This document shows, one piece after another, positions 35,881 to 44,103 of a stretch of DNA of 44,227 nt (positions within the stretch are counted from its first letter, which is position 1; every line of letters starts with the position of its first letter). The position numbers and the translations under genes are program-made. The notes under the pieces are model-generated. The model was not told where the DNA came from. It did no database searches and worked only from the letters and a program-made list of their open reading frames with translations. Origin of the DNA: Nonomuraea cypriaca (GTDB lineage: Bacteria > Actinomycetota > Actinomycetes > Streptosporangiales > Streptosporangiaceae); contig NZ_JADOGI010000077.1 in NCBI RefSeq assembly GCF_015645445.1, positions 1 to 44,227 on the forward strand, given 5' to 3'.

Positions 35881-36264
35881 TCAGGCGCGGCGGCCGTAGG
35901 TGCGCGGATTCACGGGCTGCTCGGACTGGGGCAGCCCGGCGACCACGAGACGGTAGGAGTCGATCAAGAGCTCCTTCACTAGCTTCTCGTCGATGGTGCC
36001 CCCGCCTTCCACCGTGATCCAGTGCCTCTTGTTCATGTGATAGCCGGGGGTGATGTCTGCGTACTGCTTACGCAGGGCTGCGGCGTCGTCCGGATCAGCT
36101 TTCAGGATCACGACGGGGTGCCCTGGCATGTCGGTCATGAGCATGAAGACCTTGCCGCGCACCTTGTAGAGGTGCCAGTCGGGGCCGGAACGATGCTCCA
36201 GGTCGGCTCCGGGCAGTCCCACACCGCAGTCGCCCGCGATCTTCTGCAGCTCCTGTCCGTCCAA
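35881..36264 (-). CDS. MmcQ/YjbR family protein
   Basis: The small protein, about 127 residues, has WHLYKVRGKVFMLM, GHPVVILKADPDDAAALRKQ, ITPGYHMNKRHWITV and SYRLVVAGLP, the family's conserved words. These fold like CyaY; they are often linked to DNA binding, but no reaction is established. TTG 36264 is chosen because it begins the family's usual (M)DGQELQKIAG and has GAGGAG upstream. A longer start at 36318 is possible. It is transcribed in the same direction as the redox operon upstream. Confidence 0.85.
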   Translation of the reverse strand: MDGQELQKIAGDCGVGLPGADLEHRSGPDWHLYKVRGKVFMLMTDMPGHPVVILKADPDDAAALRKQYADITPGYHMNKRHWITVEGGGTIDEKLVKELLIDSYRLVVAGLPQSEQPVNPRTYGRRA

Positions 36265-36390
36265 GGTGATCAACTCCTCTGTCGATCTGAGTGCCCTGAC
36301 CGCCCGGCCAGGGAGCATGGTGGTGACTTCCGCATGGTCGCCACGAACGGCGGCGCATGACCCGCCAGTCGGACTGCGGTCATCCGCTCC

Positions 36391-37308
36391 CTACGGGCGT
36401 ACGCGGATGACTGTCTTTCCGCTGCGTCGCGTGGTCGGGTTAAGGGCACCAATGGCATCATCGAAGTTCGCGACGTCCCCGATGTTTGTCCGCAGCCGTC
36501 CGTCCCGCACTCGCTGCACGATCTCACCCAGTTCGGCACGATCGGCCTCGACAACGAAGTCCACCGCCAGGCCGTCAGTGGGCCGCGCCTCGACCGGGCC
36601 GACGATGGACACCAGCGTTCCTCCGGCCTTGATCAGGGCAGCGGACCGCTTCTGAACGTCGCCGCCGATGACATCGAAGACCAAATCGACGCCCCCGACG
36701 TCTTTTAGGGCGTCGTTGTCGAGGTCGACGAACTCATGCGCGCCGAAGTCGAGTGCCTTCTCACGGTCGGCGGCGCGTCCGGTGCCGATGACGTAAGCGC
36801 CGGCCTCACGTGCGAGCTGGGTCACCATCGTCCCGACTGCCCCGGCTGCGCCATGGGCGAGGACGGTCTGGCCTGCCTGAAGACGGCCGTGCTGGAACAG
36901 CCCCTGCCACGCGGTCAGACCTGAGATTGGCAGGGACGCGCCTACTGTGAAGTCGACGTCGCCAGGAAGCGGTGCGAGGTTGCGTGCTTCGATCGCCACG
37001 TACTCCGCAAGGGTGCCGTCGCGGTGCCAGTCGGCGAGGCCGAACACCCGCTGCCCGACCGACAGCCCCGTCGTGCCGTAGCCGAGGGCGGTGACCACTC
37101 CGGCCAGCTCGTGGCCGGGGATCGACGGTGTCTTGTCACGGCCGGCACGATCGATCCAGGTCGATGGCCACTCCATCTCAGTCGGGACGAAGCCCGATGC
37201 ATGAATCTGAACGATGACGTCGTTGATCGCTGCGGGCGGCTCAGGCCGCTCCGTCAGCGTCATCCCGGCCGTTCCCGCGGCCTGGTCGGTTACCACAATG
37301 GCTTTCAT
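36391..37308 (-). CDS. NADP-dependent zinc-less alcohol dehydrogenase/quinone oxidoreductase
   Basis: The 305-residue medium-chain reductase starts MKAIVVTDQAAGTAGMTLTE at ATG 37308. It has GHELAGVVTALG (without the zinc ligands), LTAWQGLF, the NADPH loop HGAAGAVGTMVTQLARE near 160, and DLVFDVIGG near 217. Relatives reduce quinones or activated alkenes with NADPH. It is the last gene of four in one direction (CMD protein, PEPM-like, nitroreductase, this gene). The gap to the nitroreductase is 54 bases. The substrate is unknown. Confidence 0.92.
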   Translation of the reverse strand: MKAIVVTDQAAGTAGMTLTERPEPPAAINDVIVQIHASGFVPTEMEWPSTWIDRAGRDKTPSIPGHELAGVVTALGYGTTGLSVGQRVFGLADWHRDGTLAEYVAIEARNLAPLPGDVDFTVGASLPISGLTAWQGLFQHGRLQAGQTVLAHGAAGAVGTMVTQLAREAGAYVIGTGRAADREKALDFGAHEFVDLDNDALKDVGGVDLVFDVIGGDVQKRSAALIKAGGTLVSIVGPVEARPTDGLAVDFVVEADRAELGEIVQRVRDGRLRTNIGDVANFDDAIGALNPTTRRSGKTVIRVRP

Positions 37309-37362
37309 TGAGATTGTCCCCTTCCTCATATGTGTTGTGGGTTTTGGTTTCCGGGTGGGTGT

Positions 37363-38016
37363 TTAGATGAAGGTGAATAGCTGGTCGGTGTCGAATCGCG
37401 AGATCGGGCTGGTGTACACCCTCTCCGGGTCGGGGTAGCCGAGGGCCAGCAGCACCGTCGTGCTGTGTCCGGTCTCGCGGATCTTGAACGCCTTGTCGAC
37501 ACTGGTCGGGTCGAACCCTTCCAGCGGCGTGGCCTCGAGGCCGAGCTCAGCGGCCGCCATCATGGTCAGGCCCACCGCCATGTAGGTCTGCTTCTCCATC
37601 CAGTGGTTCACGTCCTTGTAGCTGTAGTTGCGCAGGTTGAGGAAGTCTCGGGTCATTGATTCCCACAGCTCCTGCTTTGACGGGTCAGGGAACCGGCCGT
37701 CGGCCCTCTCCTTCGTGAACACCGCCTCGATGTGGCTGTCGGGTACATCTGCCCGGGTGGTGAGGATGATGGTGTGCGACGCGTTCAGGATCTTCTCGGC
37801 GTTGTCCTGGAATCGTTCGCCCAGGTTGTTGGCGAGCCGCTCTTTGCCTTCGGGGGTGGCGAGGACGTAGAAGTGGTTGGGCTGTACGTTCACCGATGAC
37901 GGCGTGGAGCGCAGGAACCTCAGCAGCTGCTGAAGGGTTTCCTCCGGAATGGTCTTGCTGGGGTCGAAATACCTGGTGAGGTGCTTGTTCATGAGCTTGT
38001 CAAGATTCATGTCCAT
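37363..38016 (-). CDS. NAD(P)H nitroreductase (NfsB type)
   Basis: The 217-residue FMN enzyme has LTRYFDPSKTIPEETLQQLL near the start, STPSSVNVQPNHFYVLATPE (FMN site), KDVNHWMEKQTYMAVGLTMM and AAAELGLEATPLEGFDP, typical of oxygen-insensitive nitroreductase B and dihydropteridine reductase relatives. It transfers electrons from NAD(P)H to nitroaromatics or quinones in the cytoplasm. It is the third gene of the TetR-flanked operon. Confidence 0.93.
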   Translation of the reverse strand: MDMNLDKLMNKHLTRYFDPSKTIPEETLQQLLRFLRSTPSSVNVQPNHFYVLATPEGKERLANNLGERFQDNAEKILNASHTIILTTRADVPDSHIEAVFTKERADGRFPDPSKQELWESMTRDFLNLRNYSYKDVNHWMEKQTYMAVGLTMMAAAELGLEATPLEGFDPTSVDKAFKIRETGHSTTVLLALGYPDPERVYTSPISRFDTDQLFTFI

Positions 38017-38069
38017 CTGCCTTCTTCTTGCGATAAGTGGGTGAGGAGCGGTGGTTCGCGTGGTTTGGG

Positions 38070-38894
38070 CTAGTTCGTGCCGCGGGCAAGTAGGTCGCTG
38101 ATGCGCTCGAAGCTGATTCCTGTCGTCGCGGCGGTGAGGTCACCCGCTATCAGAGCTTTAGTGGCATGTTCGAGTGCCTCCATTACGTGGGCGTAGAGCG
38201 CTGGACCCACGCTGATGCGCTTGACCCCGGCCTTCTGTAGTTCTGCGACGGTCAGTACCTTGTCCGCCGGCGAGATGAGGACGTTGACCGGTGTCGGCGC
38301 GACGGCGGTGACGATCGCGACGAGTGCGTCGAGGTCGGGTGGGTAAGGGGCGTAGAGCACATCCGCGCCCACCTCGGCGAAGGCCGTCAGACGCCGGATG
38401 GTGTCGTCGAGATCGGGCCGCCCTTGGATGAAGTTGTCGGTGCGGCCGGTGACGACGATGCGTCCCTTGGCCGCGTTGACGGCACTACGCATGCGGTTGA
38501 CAGCATCGTCGAAGTCGCGGATCGGTTGATCGGGATTGCCCGAGGTGTCTTCGATCCCGATACCGGCCAGGCCAGAGGCCACGGCGGCTTCCACGGTCGC
38601 AGCGACGTCTTCAAGAGTGTCGCCGTAGCCGTCCTCGAAGTCTCCGTTGACGGGCAGCCCGGTGAGCTGAACGAGCAGCCGCGCATGCTCGAGGTGCTCG
38701 CCACGGGTGACTTCGTGACGCCCGTCAGACCGGCCGAGCGTGGCAGCGAGAGCCGCTGACGATGTCGCGATCGCCTCGAAGCCGGCATCGGCCAGCATCA
38801 GCGCCGAGAGGCCGTCCCATGCGTTCGGCATCACGAGGCCGCCGTCGCGGGTGTGCAGCGCCATGAATCTCTCATAGAGTTCGGAGCCCGGCAT
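38070..38894 (-). CDS. Isocitrate lyase/PEP mutase superfamily protein
   Basis: The 274-residue TIM-barrel protein has LVMPNAWDGLSALMLADAGF, ATSSAALAATLG, LPVNGDFEDGYGDTLEDVAA (metal-binding Asp residues), GIGIEDTSG, VTGRTDNF and VKRISVGPALYAHV. The superfamily makes or breaks C-C or P-C bonds next to a carboxylate. This subgroup is often annotated as a PEP mutase-like or oxaloacetate hydrolase-like enzyme with unproved substrate. The K-K-C-G-H motif of true isocitrate lyase is absent. It is the second gene in the operon. Confidence 0.9.
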   Translation of the reverse strand: MPGSELYERFMALHTRDGGLVMPNAWDGLSALMLADAGFEAIATSSAALAATLGRSDGRHEVTRGEHLEHARLLVQLTGLPVNGDFEDGYGDTLEDVAATVEAAVASGLAGIGIEDTSGNPDQPIRDFDDAVNRMRSAVNAAKGRIVVTGRTDNFIQGRPDLDDTIRRLTAFAEVGADVLYAPYPPDLDALVAIVTAVAPTPVNVLISPADKVLTVAELQKAGVKRISVGPALYAHVMEALEHATKALIAGDLTAATTGISFERISDLLARGTN

Positions 38895-38975
38895 ATCGAT
38901 CCTTTCCCGAATGATCGTTGGAGACAGTGACGGTTCGAGCGGCTAGGTACGCCGCCTCGACGAGGACGCCGACGC

Positions 38976-39524
38976 TCATCCCGGCGTACCGACCGAGCTG
39001 ACGGCGGGGATGTCGATGTCGGTCTGGTTGACGTTGTTGATGAAGTTGGTCAGCAGGACCTGCACCGCCACCGTGACGATCGCCAGGATCTGCGGGTCGG
39101 TGTACCCAGCACCTCGCACAGCCGCCAGGTCGGCGTTGCTCACCTGACCGCGGCTCTCCACCACCTGCTGAGCGAAACGAGCGACCGCGGCGCGCTTGGG
39201 ATCGATCGAGCTCCCGGCCCGGGCCAAGTCGATGTCATCGCTCGACATGCCACCGAGTTCGGACGATACGTACGTGTGCATCGCCAGGCAGTAATCGCAA
39301 CCGTTTGCTTGCGACACGGCGAGCGCGATGGTGTGCCGCGTCTTCGCGTCCAGAACCCGGCTCAAGGTGCCCTGCAGTGCCATGACAACGTCGAGGACGG
39401 TCGGGTTCGACGCGAGAGTCGCGAACATGTTCGGGACGAAGCCGAACTGCGCGCCGACGTTGTCGAGGATGCCCTGCGCGCCGGTGGGGACATCATCGAG
39501 AGGGGGAACGTTCAGTCGTGACAT
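38976..39524 (-). CDS. Carboxymuconolactone decarboxylase-family (AhpD-like) protein
   Basis: The 182-residue protein has ANGCDYCLAMHTYVSSELGG, the C-x-x-C-x-x-x-H peroxidatic motif of AhpD-type proteins, and the family lead FGFVPNMFATLASNPTVLDV. Such proteins reduce peroxides or act as dithiol partners. It is the first gene of the operon and stands divergently to the TetR gene across a 193-base region holding two operators. Confidence 0.92.
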   Translation of the reverse strand: MSRLNVPPLDDVPTGAQGILDNVGAQFGFVPNMFATLASNPTVLDVVMALQGTLSRVLDAKTRHTIALAVSQANGCDYCLAMHTYVSSELGGMSSDDIDLARAGSSIDPKRAAVARFAQQVVESRGQVSNADLAAVRGAGYTDPQILAIVTVAVQVLLTNFINNVNQTDIDIPAVSSVGTPG

Positions 39525-39638
39525 GGCGAATCAACCTCCGGTGAGTGTGCGAGTGGTCATCGTCAGGCCCAGGTCGGGCTCGTAGCGCTTCAGAGGTCCA
39601 GTCCCCGTTGTGGCTGCGAACTCCGCCGAGCAGTTTTT

Positions 39639-39654
39639 TGGGCTGTCCGGCCCA
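39639..39654. promoter_or_regulatory. TetR operator 1 (redox operon side)
   Basis: TGGGCTGTCCGGCCCA has arms TGGGC/GCCCA and is directly preceded by a run of T. It shares 12 of its 16 bases or more with the second site. It lies between the divergent start codons, closer to the redox operon. Confidence 0.6.
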
Positions 39655-39682
39655 CTTCGCAGAAGTCAACACCACTCAGCTC

Positions 39683-39698
39683 TGGGCTGTCAAGCCCA
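39683..39698. promoter_or_regulatory. TetR operator 2 (tetR side)
   Basis: TGGGCTGTCAAGCCCA has perfect six-base arms TGGGCT/AGCCCA around GTCA and ends 19 bases before the TetR start codon, consistent with autoregulation. Its centre is 44 bases from that of operator 1, about four helical turns. Confidence 0.7.
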
Positions 39699-39717
39699 AT
39701 CTGAGGTACCGTGAACC

Positions 39718-40365
39718 ATGACCACCACCGCTACTGCAGCTCCGCCGCCTCACAAGCTCACATCCAAGGGGCAGGCAACGCGGGCCCGCATCCTGGAGCA
39801 GGCCGCGGAGCTCATCTACACCAAGGGCGTCCACGCGACGAACAACGAACAGCTCCGCCGCGCCGCCGGCGTCAGCGGATCGCAGCTCAACCACTACTTC
39901 CCGACCAAGGAGAGTCTCGTCCTGGCCGTGATCGCCTGGCAGGCCGAGCGCGTTCTCACGTTTCACCGCGGCGAGCGATTCGCCTGCTTCGACAACCTCG
40001 ACGCGTTGCGGGCGTGGGCGGATTTCTACGTCGGCTACGAGCGCGCTTACCAGGAAGGCTGCAGCCTCGGCTCCCTGGCGAGCGAGATCGTCAAGACGGA
40101 CCTTGACGTTCACGACGAGCTCGCGAGTGCGTTCGACCAGTGGAGGGACATCTTCCGCGATGGAATCGAGCGCATGCAGCAACTCGGCCGCATCAGCGCT
40201 GAGGCAGATCCCGCGCAGCTGGCCAATCTGCTTCTTGCTGCCTTCCAGGGCGGCATGCTCCTCGCCCAGGTCGCGCGGGACATCGCTCCACTGAAAGATG
40301 CGTTGCAGACAGCCATCGACTACGTGCAGACCTTCGCGACGTCTGTCGACGCCGGCGTACTCTAA
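39718..40365 (+). CDS. TetR-family transcriptional regulator
   Basis: The 215-residue repressor has an N-terminal helix-turn-helix, TRARILEQAAELIYTKGVHA then TNNEQLRRAAGVSGSQLNHY and FPTKESLVLAVI, and a ligand domain with YERAYQEGCSLGSLASEIVK and LLLAAFQGGMLLAQVARD. It probably senses a quinone- or electrophile-type compound and controls both itself and the divergent four-gene operon through the two palindromes. The ligand is inferred from the regulated enzymes only. Confidence 0.95.
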   Translation: MTTTATAAPPPHKLTSKGQATRARILEQAAELIYTKGVHATNNEQLRRAAGVSGSQLNHYFPTKESLVLAVIAWQAERVLTFHRGERFACFDNLDALRAWADFYVGYERAYQEGCSLGSLASEIVKTDLDVHDELASAFDQWRDIFRDGIERMQQLGRISAEADPAQLANLLLAAFQGGMLLAQVARDIAPLKDALQTAIDYVQTFATSVDAGVL

Positions 40366-40596
40366 GCTCGGTAGCCGCTTCCACGTGTATGGGTCAGCGG
40401 AGCTTGGCATTATGCGACGCTGCGGAGCACTCTGCCGGCAAACGATCGCGCCCCAACCCGAGTGCCAGACGCCTCTTGGTGGTGTCCGGGTCGCCGATGG
40501 CGCCGGGTGCGAGGTCTCGGGCGAGCCTGCGCGACATCGCCGCCCGGCTCCTGCTCCGGCCGGGTGGTGAAGATTGTGAACCGACGGGCACGGCCG

Positions 40597-41022
40597 ATGA
40601 ACGTGGATGTCCCGTTGTCAGCGGTCGTGCCGGACGTATTCGAACAGGCGGAGGCGTCGCTCAACGCCGAACTGCGCGCTCAGCTCGACGCCGAATACGC
40701 GGCGCACCGGCGCATCCCTCCTTGGCAACGTCTCAACCTCCTGGTTGACGCCGCCAGCCGCCCCGCCACCGGAGCCGTGCTCCAGTCGCTCGGCGGGAAC
40801 GCCGGGGCGGTGCTCGGCGGCACCGCCGTCGAGCTGCTGCTCAGCCGGCACGAGGATCCGGCCCAGGATTGGCAGGCGGAGATGCGCCGGGAGCTGAGCG
40901 ACGCGGAGCGACGCGAGGCGGATTTTGTTGAGGCACGCGCGAGAGTGATTCGGGACATGCAGCACAGGGTGACCGAGATCGAGATCCATTTGCCGGCCAG
41001 CCGACTGGCCCAGGCAGACTGA
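40597..41022 (+). CDS. Hypothetical protein, first of a coupled pair
   Basis: The 141-residue protein has no recognised domain. A central IPPWQRLNLLVDAASRPATG, a Gly/Ala-rich segment LGGNAGAVLGGTAVELLLSR, and a charged helical end (EMRRELSDAERREADFVEA) predict an alpha-helical cytoplasmic protein, the last part possibly coiled. ATG 40597 has no strong ribosome-binding site; GTG codons upstream at 40567 and 40576 are alternatives. Its stop overlaps the next ATG (TGATG), so the pair is coupled. The function is unknown. Confidence 0.6.
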   Translation: MNVDVPLSAVVPDVFEQAEASLNAELRAQLDAEYAAHRRIPPWQRLNLLVDAASRPATGAVLQSLGGNAGAVLGGTAVELLLSRHEDPAQDWQAEMRRELSDAERREADFVEARARVIRDMQHRVTEIEIHLPASRLAQAD

Positions 41023-41498
41023 TGGCGGGTGGAAACGTGCGGCTGGCCTGGCCGTTCCTGATAGCACGTGGACGGCACTCGGGTTACCGGACGCTGGTCA
41101 GCCCGGAACCGCTGGCCGGCGATGGCGCGTACGGGATCCTGGAGCGGGAGATCGAGCCCAACCCCGACCGTGACACGCCCTCCACCCTGGAACTCCGCAC
41201 GCCGGACGGCCGCACTTTCACGGCGGTGCACCTCAGCCACGTCGTCTCCGCCAAGGAACTCGACGTCGCCGATGCCCGAGATGTCCACGGAAGACCGCTG
41301 CTCCTCATCTTCGGTCTCCTCTGGGATGAGGCACTCCTCCTCAAGGTCAGCACCGCCGACGTCGACGTCGCCTTCCGGATCGCGCTCACCGCCTACCGCC
41401 GGTTCCTTGCCAGGGTGACCGGTCACAGGAGCGGACGGGGGTGCGAGCTGGAACGCCCTCTCAGAGCTTGCACCGGGCCCCTCGGGCCGGTGACTTGA
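41022..41498 (+). CDS. Hypothetical protein, second of a coupled pair
   Basis: The 158-residue protein starts MAGGNVRLAWPFLIARGRHS then GYRTLVSPEPLAG. It contains DTPSTLELRTPDGRTFTAVH and GRPLLLIFGLLWDEALLLKV, likely mixed alpha/beta. I do not recognise the family. Its last 13 codons overlap the end of the convergent aminopeptidase gene (41461), and the extreme C-terminus (RACTGPLGPVT) may be an artefact of the overlap. It must work with the preceding gene if the coupling is functional. Confidence 0.6.
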   Translation: MAGGNVRLAWPFLIARGRHSGYRTLVSPEPLAGDGAYGILEREIEPNPDRDTPSTLELRTPDGRTFTAVHLSHVVSAKELDVADARDVHGRPLLLIFGLLWDEALLLKVSTADVDVAFRIALTAYRRFLARVTGHRSGRGCELERPLRACTGPLGPVT

Positions 41499-43014
41499 GG
41501 TCGATGAGGTAGGCGGCCACGGCCTCGTTGATGCAGGCGTTGCCGGCCTGGAGGGTGCCGTGCTGCTCGCCCTCGACGGTGAGCAGGCTGCCGCCCAGCG
41601 CGTTGGCCAGGTTGATGCCGCCCTCGTGCGGCGTCATGGCGTCGCCCGTGACGGAGACCGTCAGCGTGTCGGGCAGGCCCTCGATGTCCGTGGCATATGG
41701 GTAGCCGAGCGTCGGCTTGACGGGCCAGTGCTCGCAGCCGTCGCGCGCCTGCTTGATCGGACGGCCGGGGTCGGAGAACGGCGCCACGTCGAATATCGCC
41801 CGGTTCATCGCGGTCTCCTGCTTTGGCGTGTGGCGATCCTCGTCCAGGCAGTTGATCGTCATCGTGGCCTCGAGCGAGTTGGGGTAGACGCCGTCGGCGG
41901 TCCGCTCGTGGTAGATGTCGCGCAGCTTCCGCAGGGTGTCGCCCTTGCCGGCCTTCAGCTCGGCGATGCCCGCGATCGCGGCGGGCCAGATCACCTCGCC
42001 GTACATCGCGGCCGTCACCCCCTCGATCGCCTGCACGAACGTCAGCCGGAGCCCGTCGGACGTCGGTACCGGCTTGTCGATCAGCGGCCGGACAAGTTTC
42101 TGGAAGACCTTGGTTGCGCGGTCGGGGTCGGTGCCGAGCGGGCAGTCCGGCTTGGTGGCGCACGACGCGGCCATGCGCTCGAACGAGCGCTGCATCCCGG
42201 TGTACTGCTGGACACGTCGCTCGTGGCTGCCCTTCAGCGGGTCCATCGCCCCGTCGAGCACCAGCGCGCGGACCTTCTCCGGGAACATCTCCGCGTACAC
42301 GGCGCCCAGCCGGGTGCCGTAGCTGGCGCCCGCGAAGGAGAGCTTCTCATCGCCCAGGACCTGGCGCAGCACGTCCATGTCCCGCGCGACGTCGCGGGTG
42401 CCGACGTGCGCGAGCACCTGCCTGCCGCCGGAGCGCTCGGCGCACTGCTCGACGAGCCGGCGGGTCTCCTGCTCGGTCCAGTCGTCCACGCCGGCGGGGA
42501 ACGAGGCGAACTTCGCGTCGCGCTCGCGCTCGGCGTCGGTGTAGCAGTCGAGCGCCGGCTTGGAGGCGCCGACGCCGCGCGGGTCGAACCCGACCATGTG
42601 AAAGCGCTCGGTGATCGGCGATTGCGCCCACACGGCGGCGGTAATGGCCGCGTGCTGCGTGCCGGGGAAGCCAGGACCGCCGGGGTTCAGCAGGAGTGAC
42701 CCGATCGGATCCTTGCCGCGCGCGGCCACGCGCAGGACCGCGATCTCCGCCTGCCTATCTTCCGGGTTCTGGTAGTCGAGCGGTACCTTGAGCCGCGCAC
42801 ACTCGGCTTTGACGGCCGGCGCGCCCGGCGGCATTTGCGGATCGCAGGGCGTGAACGCCGGCTTCTGCTCATAGAAGCGGTCCAGGCCGGTGCCGGGGGA
42901 GGCTGGCTGCTGACCGGCCTGGAGAGTGCCGGCCTGCCCGCCTGCGCAGGCGCTGAGCAGCAGCATCAGCGCCGCGGCGCCCATGACGGAGGCCGGTTTC
43001 TTGCGATACGGCAT
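41461..43014 (-). CDS. Secreted tripeptidyl aminopeptidase (alpha/beta hydrolase lipoprotein)
   Basis: The 517-residue lipoprotein has signal peptide MPYRKKPASVMGAAALMLLL with lipobox LLSAC, acylated Cys23, which anchors it outside the membrane. It has the TAP-type hydrolase fold: LLLNPGGPGFPGTQ (oxyanion region), HMVGFDPRGVGAS, nucleophile Ser near residue 231 in GASYGT, then Asp in VTGDAMTPHEGG and His in EGEQHGTL. It releases tripeptides from protein or peptide N-termini. Relatives can also hydrolyse esters. It is convergent with the hypothetical pair. Confidence 0.93.
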   Translation of the reverse strand: MPYRKKPASVMGAAALMLLLSACAGGQAGTLQAGQQPASPGTGLDRFYEQKPAFTPCDPQMPPGAPAVKAECARLKVPLDYQNPEDRQAEIAVLRVAARGKDPIGSLLLNPGGPGFPGTQHAAITAAVWAQSPITERFHMVGFDPRGVGASKPALDCYTDAERERDAKFASFPAGVDDWTEQETRRLVEQCAERSGGRQVLAHVGTRDVARDMDVLRQVLGDEKLSFAGASYGTRLGAVYAEMFPEKVRALVLDGAMDPLKGSHERRVQQYTGMQRSFERMAASCATKPDCPLGTDPDRATKVFQKLVRPLIDKPVPTSDGLRLTFVQAIEGVTAAMYGEVIWPAAIAGIAELKAGKGDTLRKLRDIYHERTADGVYPNSLEATMTINCLDEDRHTPKQETAMNRAIFDVAPFSDPGRPIKQARDGCEHWPVKPTLGYPYATDIEGLPDTLTVSVTGDAMTPHEGGINLANALGGSLLTVEGEQHGTLQAGNACINEAVAAYLIDLKSPARGARCKL

Positions 43015-43408
43015 GTGCTGTCTCCCATTGTCGGAGTGATGGTCAACTGGGGATGAGGGTCGAAGGGCCGGGCGGGCCTACGTCCGGTGCGCGGCACTGC
43101 CAAGGGCCTGGACGTGCATGCGTTGGAGCACGTCGAGCTGCCGCGTGCTGCCCCAATGCCGACGAGCATGGTGCCGTCGGGAGCCGAACTGGCGGCGGGG
43201 ACCCTCGCGTTCGACTTCCCGAGCCTTCGTCGCTGGCCCGGGAAGTCGAACGCGATCAGGACCCTGGCCTGAGCCGCGGCCATGATCGCGTGCCATTGCG
43301 TCTTTGGGCCGTGGCTGGCGTCACCCCTCGGTAACCCGCGGGCCCGCCCGACTGTGCGCGGCGCGCGAACCGTTTTCGGAGGGTGCTGACGAGGGCCGGC
43401 CCTGGACG
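43015..43408. other. Intergenic region holding a large stem-loop
   Basis: No protein is recognised. Small frames on both strands cross the stem-loop at 43207-43253. The region separates the aminopeptidase and the SnoaL-like gene, both on the minus strand. Confidence 0.45.
43207..43253. repeat. Long inverted repeat (19-bp arms)
   Basis: GCGTTCGACTTCCCGAGCC and its complement GGCCCGGGAAGTCGAACGC pair with one mismatch around a nine-base loop (TTCGTCGCT). Position and strength fit a terminator of the SnoaL-like transcript or an IS end. No flanking T-run is present. Confidence 0.65.
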
Positions 43409-43801
43409 TCAGGAGCCCAGCTGACGCTGCACTGCCTGGGCGTCGATCAGATAGTTCATCTCATAGAAGCGCCCATCGCGGACCTTATGGAAGGCGTACT
43501 CGGCATACTCGACCGTGGCCCCGGTGGGGGCCACGCCGAACCACTCCTTCGCGGGGGTGCCCTTGTTGAACAGACGGGCCGCCACACGATCACCGTCGAT
43601 GGCGACGTCCTTGACCCGCCAAGTGAAGTCCGGCACGGCATCGCCGTGCCCCTCCAACTCCGCGATCACGTCGTCCCGCGTGACCGGCTGGCCGTTCTCG
43701 ATGACCTCGTCGTGAATGAACTCGGTCATGCGGTGAAACTCATGAGCGTTGAGCGCATCGATGTAGCGCTGGAAAAGTTCGCGCAATTCAGTGTCGGACA
43801 T
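43409..43801 (-). CDS. SnoaL/NTF2-like protein
   Basis: The 130-residue cone-fold protein has RYIDALNAHEFHRMTEFIHD, GQPVTRDDVIAELEGH, DFTWRVKDVAIDGDRVAARL, GATVEYAEYAFHKVRDGRFY. The pattern resembles SnoaL-like ester cyclases and related NTF2-family enzymes, which bind small hydrophobic ligands. The role cannot be fixed. It stands alone on the minus strand with an ATG at 43801. Confidence 0.85.
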   Translation of the reverse strand: MSDTELRELFQRYIDALNAHEFHRMTEFIHDEVIENGQPVTRDDVIAELEGHGDAVPDFTWRVKDVAIDGDRVAARLFNKGTPAKEWFGVAPTGATVEYAEYAFHKVRDGRFYEMNYLIDAQAVQRQLGS

Positions 43802-44103
43802 GATTGCCTCTCTGTCGCCCCGGATCGGGGTTGTGTACGCGGATGGGGATGACGTGCGACGCTCTTCGCGATCTCGCCGTGGCGGCCGTCGCCGAAGGTA
43901 AGAACTCGACTGCAGGTACTTCTATTCTAATCGGTATAGAACTCGGACAGGGCACGATGATGTCCCGCCATGAACACAGGGGTCTGAAGCAGCGCACCTA
44001 CACCTCTAGGTCGCGCCAGTCAGCTCTCGTCACGCCCCCGCGCGTGTGATGAGGAGCGGGACGAGCAACGCCGGTGCGTTGGTGGCACCGGCGGGGACGC
44101 CTC
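43802..44103. other. Intergenic region, possible operator
   Basis: About 300 bases without a convincing gene, with lower GC in the middle. TTCTAT at 43920-43925 and ATAGAA at 43936-43941 form an inverted repeat with a ten-base spacer that could be a regulator site for the SnoaL-like gene. Confidence 0.3.

Noticed and set aside
43053..43296. Small frames across the stem-loop at 43.2 kb
   Set aside because: Both strands are open only because of the GC-rich palindrome, and no family resemblance was seen.
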